From: Tillus elongatus
Taxonomy: Eukaryota; Arthropoda; Insecta; Coleoptera; Cleridae
Length of the DNA: 64,000 nucleotides
NCBI GenBank assembly: GCA_964006375.1
Contig: OZ023266.1
Coordinates: 68,171,391-68,235,390 of the forward strand
Direction of reading: 5' to 3'
This document shows, piece by piece, positions 37,215-49,904 of this stretch (its first letter is position 1; the number at the start of each line of letters is the position of its first letter). Below the pieces are notes generated by a model, which did not search any database, had not been told where the DNA came from, and saw only the letters and a program-made list of their open reading frames with translations. The position numbers were made by a program, and so were the translations under genes.

Positions 37215-39429
37215 TTTTTCTTGTGGGTGATGCTTTGGCAAAAAATAAGGGGTGTCTTTTTTATAAGGTTTTTCTTGAAACCCCTTCTCCTCCAAGTTAC
37301 AGCCCTTTGTAGTTTTGGCAAAAAAAGTTTTCATTAAATTTCTCCGTTATGGAATAATTTAAAAAAACGAAATTTTGCAGATGCATAAGGCTAACAAAAT
37401 GACAGTTTTAAAAGGATTTTATAACCCTATAATGTTATCACAAGAGGGTGACAAAACCTACCCTTACATTATTTTTTATCAGTACTTTTTATTGTGTGTA
37501 CTGTTTTCTATTAAAAAAATGATTTAGAAAGAAGGATTCATTTAGAAACAACTTTTTTATGTCTTGACATTTTCTGATCGAATTGTTAGTTTCATCACAA
37601 AAAAATAAAATATTACTCAGATCGATGTCACATGAATTTACAGAGTGGTTACTTGCTGAAAAATCAAGTACGTGATATGCTGTCAAATAACGTCATAATT
37701 ACACTAATATGTTAATATGTATTGTTCTAGCTTTTACTAATTTCCAAAAATTCATAATATAATTATTAATTAACAAACTAAGAAACGAAAATAATTATTA
37801 ACAAAGTGTCAGTACGTATCATCATAATAAATGTCCCCCTTCGGAGAGAACGCATGACTAGTCTGTTTCTCATTGAACTTCGTATTCTATGAAAAATACC
37901 GGGTGTGTTTCTTATAATATCACATGATACTACGATTTCTGAGGTCATCGATGTTTTCAACAGGACATGAATAAACTAATTTTCAGAAAACCCCCACAGG
38001 CAAAAATCCAACGGATTCAATTCAGGAGATCGGGCAGGCCAATTCTGTGGGCTTCCTCGACCTATCCAACGATTTGGGTAAACTTCGTTCAAGCAGTTAC
38101 GAGCGTTGATACTAAAATGAGCCGGAGCCCCGTCGGGCATGTACCACATTTGTTGTCTAATTTGTAAAGAAATATTTTCAAGAAGTAGGGGCAACTCTTC
38201 TTCGAGTAGATGACAGTACATTTCTCCATTTAGTCTTATCGAAGGAAAATATGGTCCAATTAAGTCATCACCAATGACAGCAAGCCATACATTTAATGAA
38301 AACTGGTGTTGAAAATGAGATTCCGTAATTTCGTGTGGGTTTTCTTCAGACCAAATGTGGTTATTATGAAAATTTCTAATAGATTTTCGTGAAAAGTTGG
38401 CCTCATCAGTAAATAAAATACGAGATAAGAACTGTGGAATTTGCGTTATGATTTGAAGCATCCATTGACAAAAAATTAAACGAGGTAAAAAATAACGAGG
38501 TAAGAGCGCTTGAACTCGTTGGATATGGTAGTGATACAGTAGTTCTTCTTTTAAAATTCTAAATACCGTGGAAAAGCTGACATTTAAGACTTAAGCGATT
38601 CTTCTTGTACTTGTACCAGGAGATTCTTCAATTAAATTGAGGACAGCCTCTTCAAGTGCTACAGTTCTTACTTCTCTAGAACGCCCGCAATCGGCGGCAC
38701 TTGAAAATGTTCCTTCTTATTGCAGACGTTGATGAATGCGTGCGAATATGCTGTGATGGCGTATAGTTCAATTTGGATATAACTCAGTGTACAGGCGCTG
38801 TGCTCTTAATCCATTGCCATTAGCACGACCATATTCAAAATTCATATCTGCCATTTCGGAATTGGTATAATTTACCATTTTATTCACTTATTTGTTCTAA
38901 GTGTTTAAAAAATTCTTGATAGATTGACAACAACCATAACAATTAATATTAGCGTAATTATGACGTTATTTGACAGCCTACCACGTACTTGATTTTTCAG
39001 CAAATAACAACCACTGTAAATTCATGTGACATCGATCTGAGTAATATTTTTTTGTGTGATAAAACTAACAATTTTATGAGAAAATGTCAAGATATAAAAA
39101 AGTTGCTAAATGAATCCTTCTTTCTAAATCATTTTTTCAAATAGAAAACGGTACACACAATAAAAAGTACTGATAAAAGATAATGTAAGGGTAGGTTTTT
39201 CACCCTCTTGTGATAACATTATAGGGTTACAAAATCCTTCTGAAACTGTCATTTTGTTAGCCTTATTCATCTGCAAAGTCTCGTTTTTTAAAATTATTCC
39301 ATCACGGAGAAATTTAATGAAAACTTTTTTTTTCCAATATTTCAAAGAGTTGTAACTTGGAGGAGAAGGGGTTTCAAGAAAAACTTTATAAAAAAGACCC
39401 CTTCTATTTTTCGCCAAAGAATCACCCTG

Positions 39430-39432
<3 letters not shown>
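37215..39432 (-). mobile_element. DD41D mariner-like transposon with about 490-bp inverted repeats
   Basis: The left repeat is 37220-37715 and the right repeat 38945-39430. They can be followed in parallel: GGTGATGCTTTGGC / GCCAAAGAATCACC; GAAACCCCTTCTCC / GGAGAAGGGGTTTC; CAAGAGGGTGA / TCACCCTCTTG; GTCTTGACATTTTCTGAT; GATCGATGTCACATGAAT; CAAGTACGTGATATGCTGTCAAATAACG (interrupted in the right copy). The ends are TA-flanked. About 45 per cent of the element is terminal repeat. Confidence 0.85.
37780..38882 (-). pseudogene. DUF4817/DDE transposase, DD41D
   Basis: The start is MVNYTNSEMADMNFEYG (38880), then RAQRLYTELYPN and a stop. HHSIFARIHQRL follows, then an ESPGTSTRRIA segment with another stop. 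From 38461 an open frame reads FLSRILFTDEANFSRKS (first Asp), IWSEENPHEITES, FSLNVWLAVIGDDLIGPYF, YMPDGAPAHFSINARNCL (second Asp) and RSPELNPLDFCLWG (third Asp, 41 residues on), then a stop. The N-terminal helix-turn-helix of the insect DUF4817 type is clear. At least three nonsense changes make it inactive, but the catalytic Asp triad is intact. Confidence 0.9.
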
Positions 39433-39518
<86 letters not shown>

Positions 39519-39775
39519 GAACCTGACCGCGGATGGGGGTTCTAGGGATGCTCATTTGAGGAATTTTTTTAAATTTAAAAGTCGGGTTCTTCTCATTAGT
39601 GACTTTTTCACGAAAATACACTTAAAATGAGGCAACTGATAAGTTTCCAGTGGGTACGGGCTCTAGCGGTTCTAATTTGTGTTCATGTGAAGCAATTTTT
39701 CAATTAGAAGTCTTAAAATCGCGATTTTCTCATTAGCGAATTTGATCCAAATTTTCGCCTAAAACATAATAGAAT

Positions 39776-40929
39776 TGACGTTTGGTAACGTTTAAATAAT
39801 ATAGGTAGAAAGGTCAGAATATGTATTGCCTAATAATCCCTTTATCTATTATCAGCATCTTAGGATGATTATAAAATTTAATTGTACAAAACTCGGACCC
39901 TTTCGCAATATTTTTCAATTTGGCAAATTATATTTCAGTCGAAAAATATTAGAATTGTAAAAAAGACGGTGTTCGCAACAAAAATATGTGATTGCTATTA
40001 AGAGGCAAAAAGAAGCTGCTGACCACTAGATATTGTTTCTGTAATAACGGTTTGGTATTGAATAAGAAAAAAACCACGAGTTCACGCTATTAAGCGCTAT
40101 CGTCGACTATAAAGACCTAATCAGGTTGCTAATGTAAAACTCTTCCAATTCATCTAAAAGCGATGCCGGTTTGGTTGTGTGGGGCGTAACACATTTTATG
40201 CAGTTCGTATATGGCAAAGTCAAAAAGAAAAAATCTTACAACAACCGGTCTTTAAAGGTGAAGTTTCTACATACGATGAGTAACAGGTGTTCCAGAAAAT
40301 ATAACTCGTAGGAGATTTCCCAATGAAATATTATTTAAAATTTATATTTTTAATTCATTGATTGTTGTTGCCCTTATTTGGTGAAAATGTTCCAGACTAA
40401 GTCTTTGGCTTCACTATTGGTTTTACTTTTTGTAAATAAAGGACGCTCCCAGCGCGTAAGCTAACTGGAGCAAGCGGCCCTTCTGAATTCTAGATGTTAT
40501 TCAAAGTTTCTGTGACCGGTTTCGCTGAAATGTTGAAGAACATCCAGAACATTTAGAATTAAAAAGGGCCACTTGCTTCAGCTAGCTTACGAGCTAACTA
40601 TGTGCTTCATTTACAAAAAAGAAAACCAATGGTGAAGCCAGAGAAAGAGTCTACAAGTCTGTAGTTAATATTTTTATATAACAGTAACATTCAGGTCATA
40701 GGAATTTTCAAATAAAAAGGGAGATATTGAGAAAAACGACTGTGTTAAGGCCTAGGACTTTGATTTAGTGGACTGTAAATTAACATTAAATAGTTGAGGC
40801 CGGCTAATATTGGTGGTAAAAATTAATTGCAATTAAAGCTGGTTCAGATACAAGATCAAATAAAAAGTATGTTAAAAAGTTGGATGCGTTTCTTTCTTTA
40901 TTAATTGACCAATCAAATGACAAAAAAAA
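39776..40929. repeat. unassigned stretch with an inverted PLE-like tail
   Basis: 40450-40500 (GCGTAAGCTAACTGGAGCAAG, GAATTCTAGATGTT) returns inverted at 40549-40600, enclosing ACCGGTTTCGCTGAAATGTTG. That core reads GAAACCGGTC on the minus strand, the same stem III/cleavage block as the 52-kb array, but the CUGA part is absent. 40618-40670 has the AGAAAACCAATGGTGAAGCC tail. No gene is seen. Confidence 0.45.
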
Positions 40930-41129
40930 ATCGGGACGCAGCAAATGCGTTATGGTAGAGAATTGTCATTAAATGCTGCAAACTTGCATAACTCAATTTT
41001 CTATAAACCTAGAAAGTTGAGTTTTGGTGGAGTAAGGTATTTACGAGTGCAACATGCCAACCAAATTTCATCAAAATCGGTTAATACCTTTCTGAGTTAT
41101 CGTGTGGATACATGTATACATACATACAT

Positions 41130-41221
<92 letters not shown>

Positions 41222-41345
41222 AGAATTTGAACAGACCTTGGTTTCTGGTTCTAGGGGCCTCAATTCAGGCTCATTTGAGAACATTTTTGCAGTCTACTCA
41301 TCGATGCCTCTCTATTAGCGAATTTTTAAAAATAAAAATCGCAAA
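40930..41345 (-). repeat. TA-core (HINE-like) element, compact complete copy
   Basis: On the minus strand it runs from a palindrome-like end (41345-41300, GCGAATTTTTAAAA) through CTCTCTATTAGCG and GAGCCTGAATTGAGG to (TA)n (41142-41218, with CA and TACA edges). It ends CCATAACGCATTTGCTGCGTCC near 40934, with the 5-bp terminal hairpin ACGCA...TGCGT. At about 415 bp it defines both ends of the short form. Confidence 0.8.
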
Positions 41346-41401
41346 AGTTTTTTAAAATAAAAATTTGCCAATAAGAAGAAAACAGAAATGTTACAAAAAA
41401 A

Positions 41402-41520
41402 CGCAACAGCACGCGATGTTACCAGGCAGTCAACAATCCAGGGACTGACCATGCCCGAGGTTGCTTAACTTCGGTGATCTCACGAGAATCAGTTTTTTTC
41501 AACGTGGTATAGCCGTTCGC
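41402..41520 (-). pseudogene. 5S rRNA-like copy, diverged
   Basis: On the minus strand it reads GCGAACGGCTATACCACGTT, then GATCACCGAAGTTAAGCAAC and CTCGGGCATGGTCAG, and ends ...GCGTGCTGTTGCG followed by T7 (41401-41395). The length (119 nt), the box A region and the 5'-3' order are those of eukaryotic 5S rRNA. The box C region (TGGATTGTTGACTG where TGGATGGGTGACCG is usual) and a few other sites are changed. It is probably a pseudogene or the head of a 5S-derived SINE, since nothing resembling an rRNA cluster surrounds it. Confidence 0.85.
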
Positions 41521-42449
41521 TTGAAATCATTATTTATATATTCATTATTAATTTTTAGGTTTCGATTTTAAATAAATAATTAAGTTATTTTCAAATTTTG
41601 CAATATTTAGACAATTTCTAACAGTTCTTATTGCATACGTACTGTTCCTGTGCGAAAGAATTTAACACAACTTATTTTAAAGGTTAGAGTCTTGGACAAT
41701 TCACCTATTTCGCAATATGATCAAACAACTTTGTTGTTTTCGGCGTTGATTTAATTCACAAGCTTTTCATATAAACTAAGATTATTAGTTGAAAAACAAG
41801 CTATTCTCTCATTAACCTAAAATCAAAATAAATTGATATGACATATGACGCTACATAAACCGCGCCATTTTGCTATAAGAATGCAAATAACAGAACAAAC
41901 CAATGGCAATCTAATTTCTGACCACGTCACCAAGAATTGTGTCGTGGTCATTTCAGAATGCCAAATCTATAGATAAATCTCCCTAGACTAAACTCACAAA
42001 AAATGTTATAATCGTAAAAGTTTTATTCAACTTATAAGATTTTTATTGAGTTATTGTTTGGATCACATCTTAAAATCAAGCTTAGACTCTTAAGCTGCCG
42101 ATTTTACCATGTAGCTCATTGAATGACAAAACATTTCTAGAAATAAATATTACCGTTAATTTTCCTAACGAGGGAAAGTTTGTGTAATAATATTTTGAAA
42201 CTGACAACTCTGACTGTTTCAATTTATTAGGCAGATTTTGTAGCTTTCCAACATTCAAAGAAAACAAACTAAGATATCCGTTATGTCAACTTCTCCCACG
42301 CACATTACACACTGCCTTAATAAACTTTTAGGAAGGAGCGTGTCGTAGCTTTGAAATTTCGTTAATTCAGGATAACTTAAATGTATGTTGAGCGAAACGC
42401 CTCAAAATTAATATACGAGAAGATCTTTGAATGCTCTATGTACGTGAAA
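41521..42449. other. spacer, nothing recognised
   Basis: No gene, RNA or named repeat was seen. Confidence 0.4.
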
Positions 42450-42648
42450 AATTCCATTCCACTCACTTTAATAATTTAAAAAATATAGTGTTTTCAAACA
42501 GTTTTCCTCGATTTTCCACCGGAAAAACTGAGCGTAAAGGCTGATTAACGAACTCGACCTCGGTTTTCGGCCAAACAAGATTTTTTCCAAGTTGATTGGA
42601 AATCAGTTTAGTATATTTTGAGTTATCGCTCCTCGGATCCATACCTAC

Positions 42649-42732
<84 letters not shown>

Positions 42733-42745
42733 CAATTTTAACGGA
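42450..42745 (-). repeat. TA-core element, right half and core
   Basis: It matches the copy at 28050-28270 inverted (CCACCGGAAAAACTG, CGAACTCGACCTCGGTTTTC, GAGTTATCGCTCC), with (TA)n at 42661-42731 and a (TACA)n edge. Only the first bases of the left block (TTTTAACGGACCT) remain before foreign sequence starts. Confidence 0.7.
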
Positions 42746-43030
42746 CCTTGCTGTTCGTATGAAGTACCCCGACAAGAACGTTCGGGTTCTCCCGTTCATC
42801 ATGGGGACCAGGGTAGCTTACTGTCCCGAAAAACGGCCTCTTCTGAGGCCGGCATCTTGAAGGACATAGCAACCATGGTCCTTAAGGGCGGGTTCATCAT
42901 CCACTAGGAATTCATGCGGACGGTCTGGCGTCGTCGCAGATGAGGTCAGTGCCAGTTCGATTATGTAGTATTCTCTGTGGGGGTCTACTATTGATTCTCC
43001 CCAGAAATCGTCGATTGTCACTGCTGGAAA
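42746..43030. other. GC-rich insert of unknown origin
   Basis: About 285 bp whose base composition is visibly richer in G+C than anything nearby. Open frames exist on both strands: minus strand 42818-43036 has VTIDDFWGESIVDPHREYY and EFLVDDEPALKDHGCYV; plus strand 42730-42860 has [20 protein letters not shown] recognise neither. It is bounded by a TA-core element and a transposase remnant. It could be a host exon capture, a transposon piece or a retrocopy. Confidence 0.4.
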
Positions 43031-43780
43031 ACACATACAGCAGAAATCAGCCGATGAAGCAACCAGACTATTGTTCGCCGCTTCTCACGGGTAATTTGGT
43101 GCGCCATAGCTAACTCGCGTGGTTTAGTTTTGTATGCCATACTTTTCACATATCCCCATAAGAAGAAGTCTAATAGAGTGCTGGCCATTCTAACGATACT
43201 CGTCTCTCTATCCATTGATTTAGATATATTAAGTCCATGTTTCTGCATATCAATTAACAATTGACAGTAACTACTCTCATGTGGTTACAATCACACAGCA
43301 AGTTGCTAAGGGGTTTTAAACAAAACTAACATTTCCAGTTATGAAGAATGTCTATAACTTTTTGTCTTCTTTTCAATTAATACCGTCCAAAAACGACACT
43401 GGAATTGTCTTTGCTTTCTTTCTCGTTATCAAGAATAAAACACGATTAGTTATTAATTTTTTAGTGTCTTATAGCTATGTTTGTCAATCAGATGAATTTC
43501 TGTTTTCTACTGTTAATTCTTGCAATAAAATTTAAAATCATAGAATTTTTTAATATAGAATAAAAAAATAATTTAAATGAGGTACATATAACAAGCCCCT
43601 ACTTTGCAACTGTCTCGAAAAGGTTGAATGTAGGGATGAAGTTTTCACGTTGCAGATTGTCATTTTTTTATCTAAAATTGAGGGGTTTCAGGATTTTTTT
43701 TATAAATATGCACGATAATAGAGATACTGAATTTGCCCCATTTAGCTGTTTTGAACTGTATGAATAATAATTATGTATTG
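43018..43780 (-). pseudogene. DD41D-type transposon remnant, internally deleted
   Basis: On the minus strand, 43090-43260 reads LLDFFLWGYVKSMAYKTKPREL, the third-Asp region and what follows. Most of the transposase is missing. 43250-43370 and 43430-43780 match the terminal region of the 26.9/29.3-kb copy in uninterrupted order, ending near GAACTGTATG. Confidence 0.65.
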
Positions 43781-45307
43781 TTTTTACTGAAATAAAGGTG
43801 TATTAAATCTTTATTCTATGAGTTTCTTCTGATTAGATGTTTTTTCGTAGGCTTTCTTTAAAATATACTCTTCCATAGGTTTTTAGTGCTCTATGTATTT
43901 TTGCAAGCTATTTCGCTTTTCGAAACAGCCCGGTGAATAGGCGTGCTGGGGGTGGGGTTGGGGTGTGAATACAGAAGTAACATATACAAAAACAAATTAG
44001 TTGGACTTCTATAAGCAACCTTTTTCACATTTTGCATCAACATTTTCTCTTAATAATGCTCTTCCTTGTCCAGCACGCCTTTTTGCACTAGGTCTTTCAG
44101 CTTGTTTAGGGGTTGAAGGAACATCATTTTCTTATCGTTTATGCACAGAACACTCTACCAAATAGGCCTGAACCACCTAACTCGACCTGACCTAACCCGA
44201 CCTGACCTTTCCTGACCAAAAAACGTTGCAGAAAACCGAGGGAAGCACAAAAAAACGTGCAATTTAGAGAAAAATTAAAACACTTACCGTATATGACCAG
44301 CAACAAGATAAATAATACCTTAAAATATTCTGGCACAAAAATCTACTAAAAACGGTGGAATTTGTTGTTATCTGGAAAAGTTTCAGCAAGTAAAGACGAA
44401 TAAATGCTATAAATTGTGATTATTTGTCTATAGTTTGACCAAACCCTTGACTCATAGTTTTAAAAAACAATATTCAAAGCTTCATATTTATTGCTGTGAT
44501 TGTCTAACTTAGTGAAACCATTCTTAACTAAATACATATGTAGAAGACATCTACGTCTTTGTTCAAGTTTACATTTTGGGACACCTCTTATATCTGTAGT
44601 ATATATAGGGACGGAATCCGTAGGAGTGTGGGGATTGTTATCGTGTCAAATATGCTAATATAATGTAGGTTTAACGAAGCGGATCGACAGTGTATCCTGG
44701 AACACGTCACTATAAATAAGCAGATTGCCGCAAAGTCTCTTCGGTCCGTGCAAACAATTATAACCCACGAGACAGGACTACATACTCCACTAGTACCTTC
44801 CAGTCATGTAGGATGTAGGAGTCTGCTAGACAAACTTATGTGAACCATTCACGACTGTTTAGCTAAAGAAATATAGCCACACGCCTTTGGCGAATCTGGT
44901 TTTATGTGTAGGTGCAACTAACAAAAATAAATCATCACCGAATTTAATATCTACAATCCACAACATGAAACAGGAGGTTTATCAGAGGATGCAGGTGTAA
45001 AAATAGTTAAATTCCGTACCATTATTATACCAAGTTAATGTATTTTAATATTTTACACTGAAGTTAAAAATATGTAACATGATGTATCTATTTAAGTGTA
45101 TGCAATATTTAAAACAATTGAATATTGCGTTTTTGAGTTATAAACTAAACATATGTGGTTTAAATAAGATACCTTTTATGCTATTAGGTTTTTGAAATTT
45201 ATAATTTTTTGTGATTCAGTCAATGCAGATATCGGCTTTACGCAAAGTTACCAACTTAAGCTGGCTTCATACACTCGCGAAAGCGAATTTCGCAGAAAAA
45301 ATAATCT
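43781..45307. other. spacer, nothing recognised
   Basis: 44165-44215 has a short irregular run of CGACCTGACCTAACC units. Otherwise there is no gene or repeat that I can name. Confidence 0.4.
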
Positions 45308-45745
45308 GGATCCAGCAAGTACGTTATGGAAGTGAATTTTCTTAAAAATGTTTTTAATTACAAATATCGCTCTAATCCGAGCAGGCATCAATTTGGTTAC
45401 CGGTATAACCTATATAGTAGGAACAATGCACCATATTTTATTAAAATAATTATTTGAAAATGTACAAAAATTTTCCGAAAATAAAGTTTAAATGTTTCCG
45501 AGAAAACTGGTCTCCTAGCCAATGAACCTTAGGTTAATAGCAAATTGAGTTATTGAAATTTGAAACATTTTATGAAAATTCGCTACCAAAACGCCCTTGC
45601 TGCGTTCATACAAAAATTTTCTGAAAATAAAGTTAAATGTTGGTTTCCTAACCAACAAAACTTACGTTAATAGCAAATTGAGTTATTGAAATTTGAAGGA
45701 TTTAATGAAAACTCGCTACTTAAACGCAATTACTGCTTCCAATTT
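45308..45745. mobile_element. about 300-bp fold-back repeat plus partial second copy
   Basis: Copy one is 45308-45606 (CCAGCAAGTACGTTATGG ... CGCTACCAAAACGCCCTTGC). 45607-45745 repeats the right third (AAATTTTCTGAAAATAAAGTT ... TAATAGCAAATTGAG). The body contains GGTTACCGGTATAACC, a palindrome also present in the 57409 copy. Confidence 0.75.
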
Positions 45746-45834
45746 TTTTTTCTTACAAACATGCATCATATTTCGATAAAAAATGCTAAAATGCAATAAC
45801 AAATTTGTTCTACGAAAATTAGCTAAAGATTATA

Positions 45835-47315
<1,481 letters not shown>

Positions 47316-48028
47316 TGTCATAATTTTTCCCTGTTCATGCACTTGTGTAATTTCACAAAAATTCTAGGGATATTTATTTTCTAGTAACAATTGATATTCG
47401 CCACAGCGAATCATTCAGAATGGTTTATATTTACCATAGAGACCAGAGACGTGTCATTTGACTGTTTAATAGCCTTTTGTTTGTTTTGTCGTATTGACTA
47501 GCCAGGTAAGTTGTTTATTATTTTATTGATGAATAAAGTTTTATTTGATTTGATGTGGTAATTAGAAAACTTTTAAAATTGATCAAAAAGCAGAAAATGC
47601 AGACTTGCTTTTTGTTATCTGCAGATAACAGTTTGCGATGGCTTGTAGTCTTCATTATGACTGTATAAAGGAATTTTATAACAACTCCTCAAAAAGAACA
47701 CAGATTAAGTTTCAAACCTTTTTAGTACAAACATAGAAGGACTAATTGAATTAATTACCCAGGGTGTGTCAATTAAAATTCGTTACGCCATTTTATTTAA
47801 CACTAAATAGGAGTTTTGAAATTCGTCGACGTTGTTAGATTATGGACACAAAGGGCTTGACTCTGAGAAAAAGTTCTATTACCACACATGTAGATGGCTT
47901 TGCTGTGAAAAGAAACTTTTCTATTTTCAAATTATTGAAATAGTTTGCGTTTGATCTAGCATTGGATTCCAAATAAATGTATTTGCATTTACAACTTTCA
48001 TAAAATCAAGACTTTTTATTTAGAGATT
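47316..48028. other. spacer, nothing recognised
   Basis: No gene or named repeat. Confidence 0.4.
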
Positions 48029-48985
48029 TCGTAACTTTTTCGAATCAAATACTGGACACTAGCTTCCTTATAATGTCTAAACGTCAATACATCTGGGATT
48101 GACATACTTGAAGGTTAAATTAAACGCTTATACTTCCAGACAGATTGTTTATTATAAAAACCCTACGCGGTTCAGCTTAATCGCGCCATCTTCAGGGATT
48201 AATACTTGGAATACAAAAGTTATTTGTGTCAAAAACTAACTTTTAAGTATCATGTAAAGAGAGACACAAGTCGATAAAGTATATAACAGGTAAAGAGAGA
48301 ACAAAAGTCCAATAAGCTAGTGTCAAGCATTAAAAGACCAAAGTTACATCACAAACAGGAAGCGCGTTGGGTAACAGAGTCTCTGAATATCTAAAAAGTA
48401 TAAATAATTCCGACAATACCACTTCAGTTTTCAGCTGCCACCTTAGAGTTGCTAGTTTTGATAAGGAGAACAATACCAGAATCGTTCATTCATTTATTTA
48501 TATATTCCGTAACTTTTTCGATACAAATACTGGACACTAGCCTCCTTATAATGTCTAAACGTCAATACATCTGGGGTTGACATACTTGAAGGTTAAATTA
48601 AATGCTTATACTTCCAGACAGGTTGTTTATTATAAAAACCCTACGAGTTTCAGCTTCATCGCGCCATCTTCAGGCGTTAATACTTGTAATACAAAATTTG
48701 TAACTAACTAACTTTTAGGTATCATGTAAAGAGAGACATAAGTTGATAAAGTATATAAGAGGTAAAGAAAAAACAAAGGTCCAATAAGCTAGTTTCAGTC
48801 ATTAAAGGACTAAAGCTACATCACAAACTGGGAGAGCGTTAGGTAACAGAGTCTCTGATCATCTAAAAAGTAGAAATAACTCCGACAATGCCACTTCAGT
48901 TTTCGGCTGCCACCTCAAAGAGAGTCGCTAAAGTTTTGATAAAGAAAACAATGCCAGAATCGTTCATCCATCAAGTGTCGGTCGA
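48029..48985 (-). repeat. tandem pair of about 478-bp units with hammerhead-like cores
   Basis: 48029-48505 and 48507-48985 repeat (GTAACTTTTTCGA...ATACTGGACACTAGC, GTCAATACATCTGG, CAGGTTGTTTATTATAAAAA, TGCCACCT). Corresponding points are 478 bp apart. On the minus strand each unit has CTGAAGATGGCGCGAT...AGCTGAA(A/C)C. The second unit keeps CUGAAGA and GAAAC with a short stem between; the first has GAACC. They look like PLE- or retrozyme-type tails. Confidence 0.65.
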
Positions 48986-49904
48986 ATAATTTGTCCTAGA
49001 GGAGATCTACAAATACATCAATAGCTCCTGTAACAACGTCCTGAATGTTTTTAGTACCAGTGTGGTGAACTTTCCTTCTATATACAGAGAACTAATAGAA
49101 TAGTGTTATTTACGGAATGTAGATTGAATTTGACCATAGAGCTAAGCTTACTTGATTTAGTTGCTGTTGGGTTTATTTCCTTGTCGTCGCTCTTTTGCCT
49201 TTTATGTGTCATTTGTTACTTCTGCCACATGTTCATTTTTGTTCATTCTTTTATTTCGAAAATTTACTTTTAGCGGTGAACAGGCCTCAATTTTTTCGGC
49301 TGTTTTGAATAACGCGTCGTTTGATATCTATCTTTTTACTACTTCAAGTCTAGAGATGCTGATATTTTGTCCTTTGCTGTTGCCATTGCCTGAGGCACTG
49401 AAGACAACAGATAAAACTCAAACTTTGATAATGTCTTATATAGTTTGGTTTCTGTAAAAAACAGAACGTAAGTATTGCCAGCCAGATAGGCATTTTCTTT
49501 CTGAAATTGGTTTGTTAAAATATTCGGCTCAGCTGTACGGCCTGCTTGGCTTCTTGTTGTGTTTGTCACTTATGTTTTAACTTGTATTTGCTCATTTTGA
49601 GTGTCCATATCCTGGGATTAATAAGCTTTTTAGAAATTAGGTGAAAAAAACTTCCTCAAGGACTTGTAGTGCTTAGTCCAAGTGTTGCCATGTGGTCACA
49701 CCACATTTTTCGTACAGATGAAACAAAAAAGGTTGACTTTTATTAGTGATATTCATTTCTCATCTATAATGAACAATTGTTTAGACTGCGAACAATAGAT
49801 CTTTTGTTAGACTATCAAAAATGGTCTGTCTATTCACATAAGGCGGAATTCAACTTGATGCTGGTGATCCATCGTCAAGTGAAGATTAAAACATTTGATA
49901 AGCA
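48986..49904. other. unassigned
   Basis: Overlapping open frames on both strands at 49161-49569 (98 and 76 codons) show no family features. Possibly an N-terminal region of a retroelement, but I cannot support it. Confidence 0.35.

Larger units (their letters stand above)
37129..39620 (-). repeat. TA-core element split by a mariner-like transposon
   Basis: The outer terminus (GTACGCAGCAAGTGTTTTATG, 37129-37215) and the TA core plus palindromic end (39432-39620: GGATGGGGGTTCTAGGG, GCTCATTTGAGG, CTCATTAGTGACTTTTTC) belong to one copy. The 2.2-kb transposon between them entered at a TA. A further left-end scrap on the same strand lies at 39640-39775. Confidence 0.7.

Noticed and set aside
44165..44215. 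CGACCTGACCTAACC-type run, considered as telomere-like
   Set aside because: Too short and irregular; insect telomere units (CCTAA) are not tandem here.
49161..49569. Opposed 98- and 76-codon frames
   Set aside because: Mutual shadows; no recognisable motif on either strand.
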